The notes under the pieces are model-generated. The model worked only from the letters and a program-made list of their open reading frames with translations. It was not told the origin of the DNA and made no database searches. Made by a program: the position numbers and the translations under genes. From positions 41,532,001 through 41,596,000 of the forward strand of contig JAFFJZ010000001.1 of the NCBI GenBank assembly GCA_018340375.1: 64,000 nt of DNA, in the 5' to 3' direction. Source of the stretch: Gonatopus flavifemur (taxonomy: Eukaryota > Arthropoda > Insecta > Hymenoptera > Dryinidae). This document shows positions 1-11,359 of this stretch, one piece after another (the first letter of the stretch is position 1; each line of letters opens with the position of its first letter).

Positions 1-602
1 TTTCATGTATCTACACAACTTTCTTGTGTTTTTCTCTGACACAGAGGAATAAATTTTCAACTTTGAACCTTCTGCGATACTTTTCCTCTTCAAAGTTCGA
101 CCAGCTCGGATTTTGATATCAACTTGTGATTCAATATTATCTATCGATGGAATTTTTTGACCATTCAAATCATATTTTTGACTTCTGCAATGTCTAACGA
201 AACTAGATCCAAAGTCTTATAATATTTCAATCAGATTTCGCCAAGTAATCGTCATATACGTTTTATAAGACGTCTATTTCAAAAGGGACGAAATTTTCAC
301 TCATAATTCTCATTGCATCGAATAATGGGCGTGGGATAAAATTTAAACTTGGAGAAAATGCTTCTCCTGATGAATATTGGTCACAGGTATGTTTCATTTT
401 GCATTTGGACAACATATTCCATCAAGTTTTGAGCTCCAGGTGTTCAATTAGAATATGAATACCGCAGTTTTCAATCAAAAATGCAATTTCAACTTTTCCA
501 GGATAAAAAAAATGATTCCAGGTCTTTTCCAGGATTTAAGGAGCGATTATGATTTCCCGGGATATTTCCAAGATTTAAGGATATTGAAGGAGTAGTGGGC
601 AC
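1..602. other. Non-coding stretch, no gene seen
   Basis: AT-rich sequence without a supportable gene. Around 505-580 a short phrase resembling ttccaggatttaagg occurs at least twice in slightly altered form, so this part is probably old repeat-derived sequence. Nothing else is recognisable. Confidence 0.5.
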
Positions 603-827
603 CCTGTGGTATAAGTTTCATTGCAATCTGATAACAGGGAGCGGAGATATGCGTGTTTGCAATTCAGTAGGAGGGGCTCACATATATCTAGACAGAAAGA
701 CATAAACGGGACCAAAAATTTTCTCTGAGTTCGAGGAAACATTCTGGTCTAAGAAATTTTGAATTTGAAGACAAGAAAATTTTGGGTCCCTCGAAACGAT
801 CACAAAGCTCCCCTCTAACGAGGAAGC
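603..827 (-). repeat. Repeat Y, partial copy (Y1)
   Basis: Read on the minus strand, this segment matches the first part of the longer repeat at 17376-18394. It starts with the same 12-bp end gcttcctcgtta (816-827). It continues through the same stretch resembling tttgtgatcgttt and later through a block resembling ccctgttatcagattgcaat. The match stops near 603, so this is a truncated or rearranged copy. The short ORF here is a by-product of the repeat. Confidence 0.6.
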
Positions 828-3398
828 AAAAAATTCTGTATGGACTTTTTTCAACACCGCCAATTTTTCACTTGTGCGTTGGCTGACAATACATTTCAAC
901 ATTCTACGAATAGTGGGAATCAAACCTCTCACCATGTAATCTCAATCCTTTAGTCAAACCCGTTCTCACTGACTCAGACACGTTAAAGACTTTTCATTGT
1001 TGGATGTATTGAAAGCTCTCTTCGTACTATAAATCCAAAACTTCTGAGATTCCGACGAATTCGTTTCTGAGATTCAATTGTATATATACACAATCCAGCA
1101 GCTTAAGAAAGATCAAATAGTCAATACACAAAATTTTGTTTATCCACAAAACTAATCAAATATTATAAAGAAAGATTTTTCATATTTTCATAATAACACA
1201 ATAAAAAGTCAAGCTGGGTGAAAGGTTTTGTCGAATACGAATGAACTTTCAATAAGAGTGCACAATTCCAAGAAATGTTGACATGAATAAAATCCCATGT
1301 AACATTATACACAACCTTTTCTCTTTTTTCCCCTTTATATTCATCTTCGCTGAAGGATTCGAGGTAGAAGATTTGCAGCATACCACATATACACGATCAA
1401 TAACAAATATTGAACATTCAACGATAGGACTCGGTCGGTCACTGCACTCTAAGAAAATCAATAATCATCTGAGTCAACATAACACTATGTGCTAAGGATC
1501 TTTTGTACCGTTCAATGTCAACTGCTGCACGATTTGTACTTCTTTCATCGTTGCAGCTAGACATCAAGGACGTACCCAGAGGAAAGCAAATACGAAAGAT
1601 AATGGGCGATGATTTCTTGCGCTCAGTTCGGTAGGCTACTCTACCACTTACCTGAAACAACAAAAACAAAAAACAATTCTGTTAGTTGATTTTCGTACTT
1701 TTTTCTTACAAATCAACAAATAGAAATATCAATGTTCACAATATACAAATATCGACAAAAATATATTAAACTACAAGTGAAAAATCCTGCACGTCTTGTT
1801 AATTGATGTTCAATTCAGATTAGACATAGACATAGATACAATTATAAGAATAGAGTGGATAAATCAGGTGGAATAAGTGTACCAACTTGTATCAACAAGG
1901 AAGATGAATTGATCTCCCCGCACATGTGCAATGATATAAAAGACACAAAATAGAAGAAATGAGATGCGACCTGCGTCTTTGGGAGTGCTCGAGTGCTCGT
2001 GTATCGAGAGGACGAACGAAGACAAGACTTCAAGTAGAATAGAAAAAGATAACATAAGTCTCAGCTGGTATGTCTTGTTAGGACGAATCTCCCACAGGAG
2101 TTATTTCTACAGGCTTCATATCGCGGTCGTTACGCGGTGACGAATACCTATACACACGACACATACACAGAAATTCTCATACACACCCCTCTATTTCTCT
2201 ACCTCCATTCCATTTCGTGTCACCTCGGTTCAAGCAGTGCAACACCGAAGATGGATGGCACTGTTCTGATTAAGACCTCATTGCTTGTATCCGTCTCGTC
2301 TCGTTTCGTTTCGTTTCATGTCTAGTCAGGTAACGTGTCCTCTTTTCTTCTCCGACGTGAATGAAAGAAATCACCTCCGAACTAAAGTAAAAAGCTGTTT
2401 GTTCTCCTTCTTTCTCTCAGAGGAATATCGATGAGGAATTGGAAAGATAGATACACCGAGACGAATAGATTTGATTCAGTCCTCAACGCGTGTTAAGTGA
2501 ACAAAGAAAAAAAGATATTCCTCTATGTCACGGTTGCCTCTTTGTTGTTTTTATACGTATACCGATACACGTCTTCTTGAAGATTCATTAGATTCGATGA
2601 GAAAATATATGATCCACGCTATAGCATATAGTATACAATGACTACAAAGTTCTTTTTTATCGCAATGAAACTTGAAGATTTATGAAATTCCTGGCAAATC
2701 ATTTTCGACAAATCATGAATCATGTATAAATGATTGGAAGGAATGAATTGACCGAGCAGCCTGTGATTTCAATTGTTTCAACTATCATACGCATGAAATC
2801 TAGATTCTTGATCTTTGCCTACAAACCACCGCTTTGATTTCACTCGAAACTTGTATAATGTATCTCAATGTTGAAATTCGATGAGACAAGCGTTACGAGT
2901 CGTGTTATGGTTAAATGAGAAGAGCAATCATAACAACAAGCCATTTCAAATTGTGAAACTAGAGCGAAATTGGAACCTCCGAAGGCTATCGTATATCCCG
3001 TAGTACGCTAATGCATCCACGAATATAACCTACTTTGTTGTATCAAAGTAAGAATACTGTTTGTTGCAAAAATAACTGTATAAATTTCTTTGTAGATATT
3101 CATTTGATGAGGTAATTGAATGGTCATGACGAAGTATATGACGTATTCAAAAAATTTCACACGAGCTTGTCAAGGTGCTCGATATTACTATAAGTGTCTC
3201 AGAAACACCTGAATTTACATGAAACCATTCGATGTTGTCCTTCGTTCTACGTGGACGCTTACTAGGATGAATGATTCAAAATGCCCTGAAGGGATGATCA
3301 TGCGCTTATGAATCATCGGGCAAATTTCGAGTCGGGTATACGTGTGCCACGGGTGTATATGCTTCAAATCTCCTGATTTGGTTTACAAATCCATGAAT
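828..3398. other. Non-coding stretch, no gene seen
   Basis: About 2.6 kb without a supportable gene. All ORFs are under 80 codons and look like chance. A minus-strand segment near 1576-1651 has splice-like ends but is too weak to call. No strong inverted or tandem repeat was noticed. Confidence 0.4.
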
Positions 3399-3400
3399 TA

Positions 3401-3656
3401 CACGGAGGGAAATTTAGTTGGAAAGATTACCATTTTATTCGTAAACTAGAACTATGCGGAAAATTTGGACAATAACTTGTAACATAAGTCATAATAATTG
3501 CCAGCTGTGATGGTAAAAATTCAGATTGATTTGCATTTTTACTGTCACAGCTGGCAATGATTATATGACTTATGTTACAAGTTATTGTCCAACTATTCCG
3601 CATAGTTCTAGTTCACGAATAAAATGGTAATCTCTCCAATTAAATTTCTCTCCGTG
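3401..3656. mobile_element. Foldback MITE, CAC...GTG ends, TA target duplication
   Basis: A 256-bp near-perfect palindrome. The left arm begins cacggagggaaattt and the right arm ends aaatttctctccgtg. Long complementary arms carry the segment around the tcacagctggca core and its partner. TA lies on both sides (3399-3400 and 3657-3658). There is no coding capacity. It belongs to the CAC...GTG foldback group that recurs through the window. It directly abuts the next element, and the two share one TA. Confidence 0.85.
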
Positions 3657-3658
3657 TA

Positions 3659-3868
3659 GGGGAGACCGGGGCTGAAAGTAACAGAGGTAAGTTGTAACAC
3701 AGACTACAAGTTTCATATTTTCCGACGAATAAGGTTCACTGTTCGTGAAATAATTATTTAGTTACTGAAGAAGTATCTTATGAAGCGCAGACATAATCTG
3801 ATAAGGAATACTACAGGAATAGACCGTGTTATAAACTCACTCCTGTTACAACTAGCCCCTGTCTCCCC
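3659..3868. mobile_element. MITE Q, GGGGAGACCGGGGC ends, possibly pogo-derived
   Basis: A 210-bp element with ends ggggagaccggggctg and, on the right, the complement of ggggagacaggggcta. It is flanked by TA at 3657-3658 and 3869-3870. The internal arms also pair (gtaacag with ctgttac). The G-rich ends resemble those of the pogo-like element at 14411-15329 (ggggacggacaggcaag), which suggests a pogo-type origin. That origin is inference from end similarity only. Confidence 0.75.
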
Positions 3869-3998
3869 TACATACCTGAATTTCATGAGAATCCAAGAAA
3901 TTTGCAGCAGTGTATAGATTTTATGATATTCAAAATCCTGATATGTGGATTCTGACTATTGGTTGTATAAAATTCAATGAAATCTAAATCTTTGTTTG

Positions 3999-4235
3999 CA
4001 CTGAAAAAAAAATCAACGACTAAGATCCGGCTGAATATTTGATTGCCTGCTTTTGAATGAATAAACAGAACTATTCAATAGATTATTGAAAATGTTATTG
4101 CTGCATAAAAATTATTTTGTTGGAGGAACTAAATCATATGGATGAATGTTTTTGAAGTGTTTCATTCGCATTATTTTCACACATTAACAAAATATTCAGC
4201 CGGCTCGTATTTATCAATAGAATTTGCTTGTCTCA
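3999..4235. repeat. Weak foldback repeat
   Basis: The phrase atccggctgaatatttg near 4025 is answered by the complementary aatattcagccggctcg near 4194. The left flank begins cactgaaaaaaaa, similar to the CAC-type MITE ends. The right end could not be fixed and no target duplication was identified. It is probably an eroded foldback element. Confidence 0.3.
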
Positions 4236-4797
4236 ACCAAGTCCCACGTGGAAATGGAAACACGGGCCGCTACTGGCTCACTACTGTTTCCGGAGGTGCC
4301 AGTACTAGCAAATCCAAAGCGACCATTATGGGGCCAGTTAGACTCCCAGTACTAGCGAAGGAGTTGAAATGATCACACCATTTCACATAAGGGCCATTAT
4401 AACATTTACCACCACGGCGGTAGCGATATTTAATGTCAGTCTGCCAAGGTGATACTCTGGCATTGCAACAGGATCAGTTGTTTTGCCAGAGCTGGATGAG
4501 AAATGACAAGAAGTCGGAATGATGACATCCTATGTAGGAATTCAAACCCGACCCAGTACTGGCACTGTACCGATAACCGGAATTACCAAGAGTGATCATA
4601 TTTCAAGTAAAAAAAACATATTAAATTTGAACTTTGAAAATCTGAATGATTCATTGTTCTCATTATCGTCATCGGAGAGAGGCACTTTGGAAGTGATTTC
4701 TTGAAAGTTCACTGAGTGAGGATTGGACCCGGGTCCTGCGAGAGAGAAACTGAGTCTCTATCACATCAGCCGATGACGAATCACTCAAATTGCCATT
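4236..4797. other. Non-coding, slightly GC-richer repeat-like sequence
   Basis: No gene is seen. Phrases such as ccagtactggc and gccagtactagc recur, and they loosely resemble words in the tandem repeat that follows and in the block at 29070-29475. This may be diverged repeat sequence, but I could not define units. Confidence 0.3.
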
Positions 4798-5350
4798 GAT
4801 TGTAATGGGACCGTTGAAGTCTTACAATTCACCACAGATTCCGTAGTGGAATGGGTCTTACACATTGTTATCTCTCGAACATATTGAATGATGATACCAA
4901 CTCTGGCTGAATGCTGGCGCAACTTCGGCTCACTACAACAGCCAAGTTGCCAAGATCGTGATTTTAACGTCAGTCGACCACCAATTTCGTAATCAGTCAG
5001 AGTCTTATCAATACTGGCACATTGCTACCTTTTAAACATATTGAATGATCATACCAACTCTAGCCTAATGCTCGCAAGACTTCGGCTCACTACAACAGCT
5101 GAATTGCCAAGATCGTGATTCTAACGTCAGTTGACTACCGATTCCATAGTCAACCAGAGTCCTATCAATACTGGCACATTGTCATCTATCGAACATATCG
5201 AATGCTAATACTAACTCTGGCTCAATACTGGCGCAGTATTGTCTTATCCAAGTAACCGTGTTATTGGAAAGATCAGTGTAATCCCTATCCACTATCTATT
5301 CCGTATTGGAACAACGTTGCATCGATATTGGTGTCGTATCGTCTTTTTTT
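4798..5350. repeat. Tandem repeat with 157-bp period
   Basis: The phrase aacatattgaatgatgat starts at 4878 and recurs in altered form at 5035 and 5192, exactly 157 bp apart each time. Other markers repeat in register, including accaactctggct, cggctcactacaacagc, ccaagatcgtgatt and atcaatactggcacatt. About two full units are clear. A diverged partial unit lies before them and a decaying one after. The array is not coding. Confidence 0.8.
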
Positions 5351-5673
5351 CGCATTTCACCATCCAACCAACTCTGATTCGGTACTGACGCGGTTTCGTT
5401 TATGTACGGTCTGGGTATTCCCTGAAACCGTTTAGTACCGTCTGAAATCCGGCGAACATTTGGCGCCAGTTGGAAAACTGGTAATGATTCTGAATGGGCA
5501 CAGTTATTTCTGCCGAAGCCTGGCAAATTTATATTTTAATAGTACCGCGCAATTTGTCAACTCTGACTATTTCCACATGGGGTACTTCTCTAAATGTGGT
5601 GCCTGTGTTTTTGCGTATCTTTGAATTCACTCTTCGAAGTTTATAGCTTGGGATTTTCGGAAAAAAACTGATA

Positions 5674-5886
5674 CACAGAGAAAAAAACTATCTTGTATCA
5701 AGAAAATATTGTTTTCGTTATATATGAAACACGGATTGTCTCAGTTCAATGCAATTTGCTTTCAATCAAGAATTTTGTTTTTTCCTGTGTTTGATTCAAA
5801 GCGAATTGCATTGAACCAAGACAATCCGTGTTTCACATATAACGAAAACAAGATTGTCTTGATACAAGATAGTTTTTTTTTCTGTG
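5674..5886. mobile_element. Foldback MITE with TA target duplication
   Basis: A 213-bp palindrome beginning cacagagaaaaaaac and ending with its complement, with TA on both sides (5672-5673 and 5887-5888). The arms pair through the segments reading cttgtatcaagaaaat and aacacggattgtctc. The arms remain very similar, which suggests fairly recent spread. It is non-coding. Confidence 0.85.
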
Positions 5887-6745
5887 TATGAACCCTCAAA
5901 TTCATTCGAACATTAGAGAATTTTCAAATCGTGGTTTTATTCGCGTGTAACAATCAATAACAACATCATAATCCCGATAATATCCACATTCACGTTCCTT
6001 CGTCATCTTTCTCCCACTCTCACCCCGGATGTTTTTTCTTCTACTCAATGATGAATAAAAACTGAAGACATTAAACCAATAAGGAAGAATATGTTGAATG
6101 TAGGGTGATTAAGATACAGGTGAATCAATTTTACTGCGCAAGTGTGAGTCAATTTCATCTATAATCCAGTTGAACGGTAAAATAAAAATATCGTGAATCC
6201 AAGTTGAAATTTTTTGAATGGATGGAATATTTTCACAGAAAAATAAATCGAATTCCTTCGAAGAGAAGAGGCAAACATGATTAAATTTCATTTGTTTGTT
6301 TCCCGTATCGATCCCTGCGCTTCCTTGTAGAATTCACTATTACAATGATAACATCTTCCTAGGTATTAAATACTTGAGATATTTTGATTGTTATAAGTCA
6401 AATATTCAATCGAGAGAAAGAACATTGAGTATTTCCTCAAGAGGAGAGTAATGCAAAGAAGTTTCAAAGACGTCAAGGGATTATTTGCTATCGATGATGA
6501 TGAAGTAAATTCAAATATTCCTTCTACGAGATAAACAATTTGTGTATCATTTTATATATTTGAAATGAAAGCAACCTGATAGAATAATAATCTATGTTTC
6601 TGCGTTGTCGTGCTAGGAACGTTAAACGCCAGGTTATCTCTTCTCGTTTCAAGGATTTTCACGGAAAATAATACTTAGATGTGTTTTTCATGACGGAGAG
6701 TGATTTTGTTAGATACTTTTTTCATTCCCTGTAATATGTTTAGTT
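5887..6745. other. Non-coding stretch, no gene seen
   Basis: AT-rich sequence with no supportable gene or clear repeat, ending in the TA microsatellite that flanks the large inverted repeat. Confidence 0.4.
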
Positions 6746-6763
6746 GATATATATATATATATA

Positions 6764-8507
6764 CAGGGTGATTCAAAATTCCCGCACTCTTTTTTGGGAG
6801 TAGATTCCTGATGGAATTCTAAAACGATTTGTCCTTTTGCACAATGCTCTCCGACGCATAATTTCCGAGATATAATTAATTAAAGTTGACTAATTATGAG
6901 GTGGATCCATCGGTCATTCAGGAGCGTCATAACAGAACAAGAGAGGAAGGTGCTTGCAGAGGGCGCTCATACGATCAGCTGATCGGTATAATCGATACGA
7001 TTTACCAACATACAAATTGGTAAATCTTCTATGTAGAACGATTGAATTCGTCGACACTGTGGAAAAATTGATTATTGTCATGAATTCTTATCACGATATG
7101 CTGTAGGTGACAGTTGTAATTTCAGTAATGATTTTTATTACGCAGACAAATGTAAAATAGTGTTATTTCGTAGGGATAGGGATTCAAGTGGGAGAAAAAA
7201 GTATAACTACTCGTTTTCAATCAGAATTTTCATGTAAAAAAGAAAACATGAGAATTTTTATTCATCCGATACCCAATTTGAACGGTTTGATTAATAAGTT
7301 TAACACAAGAGATTGGATTCCGAATCCTGTATTCTGATTGGTCGAGAATCAATGTATGTCAGATCAATCCTCGGCCGTTTCAAATGATTCTTCTGAACAA
7401 TGTGTTTTCGACTTATCCCAACCACAACATTGAACAATGATGAATTCATTCGAATTCACCCTTTTTACATCATTCGATGATTATAAAGGGTTTATCGAAC
7501 GTTAATAACTTACTTCAACTTGCAGAATCCATCAATTTTGACGAAAATACAAGGTGTGACATCATATACGACCCAATCATTGCACTTGATTGACATTGTA
7601 ATCACATACGGTTTGTTTGGCTTAAATCAACCATTCGTGATACGAATCAACCAATCAGGTGACAGCTCGAAACAGTTTCATTTGAAGCACATATGACTTC
7701 AAAGGGCATATTGTTATTTCAAATGGAAAAGAATTGTCTTTGAAGATTAACCAAATCCGTCCTTTATTAACGTTCGATGAACCCTTTATAATCATCGAAT
7801 GATGTAAAAAGGGTAAATTCGAATAAATTCATCATTGTTCAATGTTGTGGTTGGGATAAGTCGAAAACACATTCTTCAGAAGAATCATTTGAAACGGCCG
7901 AGGATTGATCTAACATACATTGATTCTCGACCAATCAGAATACAGGATTCGGAATTCAATCTCTTGTGTTAAACTTACTAATCAAACGGTTCAAATTGGG
8001 TATCGGATGAATGAAAATTCTCATGTTTTCTTTTTTACATGAAAATTCTGATTGAAAACGAGTAGTTATACTTTTTTCTCCCACTTGAATCCCTATCCCT
8101 ACGAAATAACACTATTTTACATTTGTCTGCGTAATAAAAATCATTACTGAAATTACAACTTTCACCTACAGCATATCGTGATAAGAATTCATGACAATAA
8201 TCAATTTTTCACAGTGTCGATGAATTCAATCGTTCTACATAGAAAATTTACCAATTTGTATGTTGGTAAATCGTATCGATTATACCGATCAGCTGATCGT
8301 ATGAGCGCCCTCTGCAAGCACCTTCCTCTCTTGTTCTGTTATGACGCTCCTGAATGACCGATGGATCCACCTCATAATTGGTCAACTTTAATTAATTATA
8401 TCTCGGAAATTATGCGTCGGAGAGCATTGTGCAAAAGGACAAATCGTTTTAGAATTTCATCAGGAATCTACTCCCAAAAAAGAGTGCGGGAATTTTGAAT
8501 CACCCTG
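6764..8507. mobile_element. Large inverted-repeat (foldback) element, 1.74 kb
   Basis: The left arm (6764-7508) and right arm (7764-8507) are reverse complements over about 745 bp each, with only scattered mismatches by eye, around a spacer of about 255 bp. The ends read cagggtgattcaaaattcc and its complement. TA flanks both ends but lies inside TA microsatellites on both sides, so the duplication length is uncertain. No ORF of note lies inside. The end differs from the CAC...GTG MITEs but starts like the element at 47624-48677 (TA followed by CAGGGT). The superfamily is not assignable from what I can see. Confidence 0.85.
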
Positions 8508-8568
8508 TATATATATATATGTATGAAACATCAAAGAGGATTGATAAAACAGTTTTGTAATCTGACTA

Positions 8569-8751
8569 CACAATAAAAAGTGAAACTTAAGTGATCTCGA
8601 ATATCAGCTTAAAAATGCAGCCAAAAGTAGCTCCTATTCCAACTGAAAGTAAGCAATGAAAAAGACTGAATTTCAGTTGGAATAGGCGCTACTTTTGGCT
8701 GCATTTTTAAGCTGATATTCGGGATCACTTCAAGTTTCACTTTTTACTGTG
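8569..8751. mobile_element. Foldback MITE, CACARTAAAAAGTGAAACTT ends
   Basis: A 183-bp element with arms beginning cacaataaaaagtgaaac and, on the complement of the right end, cacagtaaaaagtgaaac. TA flanks it at 8567-8568 and 8752-8753. The inner arms share cagcttaaaaatgcagcc and gccaaaagtag. Related fragments appear near 9119 and 38338. Confidence 0.85.
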
Positions 8752-8753
8752 TA

Positions 8754-9732
8754 CCATCGCTCATCCCCGATGATATACATATTCTTTGCATGATATTGGA
8801 TACAAATATTTAATATCAACATACAGATCACAGAGACGCTTTTGGGAATTTGGATCAAAGTCTTCAGCTTCGTCAGCAAAAAATCAGGCTGTTTCGGTAA
8901 GAACATGGCAGTCCTGTGGATGCTAAAATATTCAATGACAACGGCTAAAATTTGGCTAATGCGACTACAAATGTTTCTTATGCAATTCCAATCAATTGGT
9001 TGGAAAAGAATATTCTTGCCATTGATGCTGCAGAGTTGCATATCAACACTCAAGAAATAAAAACTTAATTGAAACAAAAAAACGCATTTCAGAAAGATAA
9101 CATTTGTCGCCGTTTTCACACTGTAAAAAGTAAATCTTAATTCCATGATCAACTGATTTTCAAATGAGGCTTGAAATCAGCAATGTTACGATTTCAGCCG
9201 TAATATGGAATGAAAATGAGTTATGACCGTATTAAATCCAATTAGGTAAATCGGATAATATGCTGATCATCAGCAATTCATATATTATCATCAGCCATGT
9301 AGAGTTTGATAGATAATTCAGTCAAAAATATCTGAAAATAAGCTTAGAATCCTTTCATTGCCAGTGTTACAATTGTTTTGGACATAAAAACATGTATATT
9401 TGCATATAATTAATCACAGTTTCAATTCAGTTCACTTATTCCAGGGTTTTCATTCATTGTTGAAGATGCCTAACAAATTCGGTAACAATTTTTAATATCA
9501 GCTTCGTAAAAGCTTGTTACTGGATTTTCCGCATTGTCAATAGAGTTTTCATTTCCACACTTCCACTAAAAAATGACAATTTAAATTGGAATTGGTTCAA
9601 ACTGTCGGAAGTATTCACATTTGTACTAATTCTCAGTTCCCGTGAAATGTTCCTAAAATTTATCTTTGACTTCACATTACACATACTATAAAATTAAACT
9701 CATACGAAATAAGTTATCACGTCAGTCGATTG
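8754..9732. other. Non-coding stretch, unassigned minus-strand ORF
   Basis: A minus-strand ORF of 140 codons covers 8730-9152, but it starts inside sequence resembling the preceding MITE end and matches no family I recognise. It is hydrophobic in places and was not called. The phrase cactgtaaaaagtaaatctt near 9119 resembles the neighbouring MITE end. Nothing else is seen up to the SINE-like unit. Confidence 0.35.
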
Positions 9733-9935
9733 CAACCGTGCCATGGCGAAGTGGTTAAGCATGGAGGACTAGGACAGGTTATTCCAGCAACAACGTGGGT
9801 TCAAATCTCTCAATGGTGAAGGTCAAGAGATTTTCAATCTTCAACGACTACGATCGCGGTGTAATTGAACAGTCAATAAGCGAAGTGAATAAATTCACGA
9901 AGCAGAAAACTTTTTTTGTATCCTCCGAATAAACA
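9733..9935 (+). repeat. tRNA-derived SINE-like unit or tRNA pseudogene
   Basis: A perfect RNA polymerase III A box, tggcgaagtgg (9744-9754), is followed after 43 bp by a near-consensus B box, ggttcaaatct (9798-9808). The spacing fits a long-variable-arm tRNA of the Ser/Leu class. The T stem mostly pairs, but the acceptor and anticodon stems are broken, so it cannot be a functional tRNA. About 120 bp of unrelated sequence follow, ending in a T-rich stretch. This is the layout of a tRNA-derived SINE. The 3' limit is a guess. Confidence 0.6.
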
Positions 9936-11355
9936 AACATATTTCTCATCGTCGATAGGTAACGCCATGTTGGACAGAACAAAAGACAAAACCATGGACA
10001 AACCTATTAATCAGAAACAATTCGTTCTAAATTTCAATTCAAAATCAATTTCAGTTTTAGTCCAATAGGGATTATTGTAAGCTGTATCCATGTTTGAGTT
10101 TGAAGAAGTTTTCCAGTGGCTGACTGTCAATCAACCGAGTCTTCTTTTGGCTGCATCTTAAATTCAGCTCATATTCTAATTGGAATTGAGTTTTCCTTTT
10201 CACCGTGCACTTGTAATTTTTTTAAACTGTACAGATCTGCAAGGAAGATCATCGAACATAATTTTAATTCCATAACAAAATTTCCAAATAATGTTATCAA
10301 AAAATTTGGTCAACATTACGCCATTGGTATCACCTTGAAAACTATGTGTTTCATGATCCTCGTATATACACGCCGCGTACTTATTCTTTATACTCCTAGT
10401 ATATTCAAACACGTATCCACGGTTGTTGTCAAGTTTCTTCGCATTAACTTGTATATATTGCCACATCAGTTGGGAATTGTCACCTTCGATCTTGTGTGTA
10501 CCTTTTTCATATCTTCCTCTCCCGTTCCTTCTGTTTCTCTCTTTCTCTATCTTTCTCTCTTTCTTTACACAAGTTTTCACAAATACTATTTTTATAAATA
10601 CTCATACAATATCAAGATGGTGCAGAAGTTGGACGAGAAAACTCAGGAGATTGTTGGAGGATATGTTGTATTTTTCTTGCCTGTATCCATGTTACTTGCG
10701 AACGGTTTAAAAGAAAGTGAAGAGAAACTGTTGCGACCACAAGGTGGTGGTAGGAGAAAAATGAAAAGCAGAATAGAAAACTTTCAAGGAGAACATATTC
10801 TCCGAGGTTAAATTCGACGAAACATCCACCGAGTTACGTTGAAAAATGAGAAACATGTTGGCTCGTATTTGTGTACACCTGTGTAACTTCTGTATAGATA
10901 ATGTTTTTCAATGAACAGATAATTCCTTCGTATGATAGTACGACATAGATTGTGAAATCACTTATATCGAATGAGTTCCTTCGGCGCACCTACAAGCGTA
11001 TTCTCTCACGTAGACTGGCAGAGCTTTTGTAAGCTGAAACTCTACTCGTAAATTATAAATAGGAAATGAGCGTTCGTGGCGGCGACGATGGCGGCAGCGG
11101 TAGTAGGACTTCCCCTTCACTTGTAATTTTCTCACCATTTGTTAAGTGCTCACTTCTAAAACGCGCTAGATAGATATATTTTACCTAATCCATTTTTGCG
11201 ACCTCCTTCGTTTGTGGCTAACGAGAGAGAACATCTGCTAGAAACGAGGTTAAGCGTGCAACAGGAAACCACAGTTTGACGTGACGTAAAATGCACTTTG
11301 CCCCGCAGGTAACTGCAAATTTTATGATCGCTGGTGTTATGCGTGCTTCTTCCCA
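9936..11355. other. Non-coding stretch with a spurious ORF
   Basis: A plus-strand ORF of 231 codons (10116-10811) is the longest here. It is low in complexity (serine, phenylalanine and leucine runs from ctttctctc sequence) and also open in antisense, so it is probably chance. The first part, tcttttggctgcatctt, resembles the MITE family of 8569. No gene is supported. Confidence 0.4.
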
Positions 11356-11359
11356 ACAG

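Noticed and set aside
1576..1651. Minus-strand mini-exon with a pyrimidine tract, CAG and a GTACGT donor
   Set aside because: The same CAG/GTAAGT can be read as a donor, the piece is only 76 bp, and nothing supports coding.
8730..9152. Minus-strand ORF of 140 codons, considered as a chemoreceptor fragment
   Set aside because: Hydrophobic stretches alone are not enough, no receptor signature is visible, and it starts in MITE-derived sequence.
9737..9818. Functional tRNA gene
   Set aside because: The acceptor stem and anticodon arm do not pair properly, so only a tRNA-derived repeat or pseudogene is supported.
10116..10811. Plus-strand ORF of 231 codons
   Set aside because: It is low-complexity from pyrimidine-rich sequence, overlaps an equally open antisense frame, begins in MITE-like sequence and matches no family I know.
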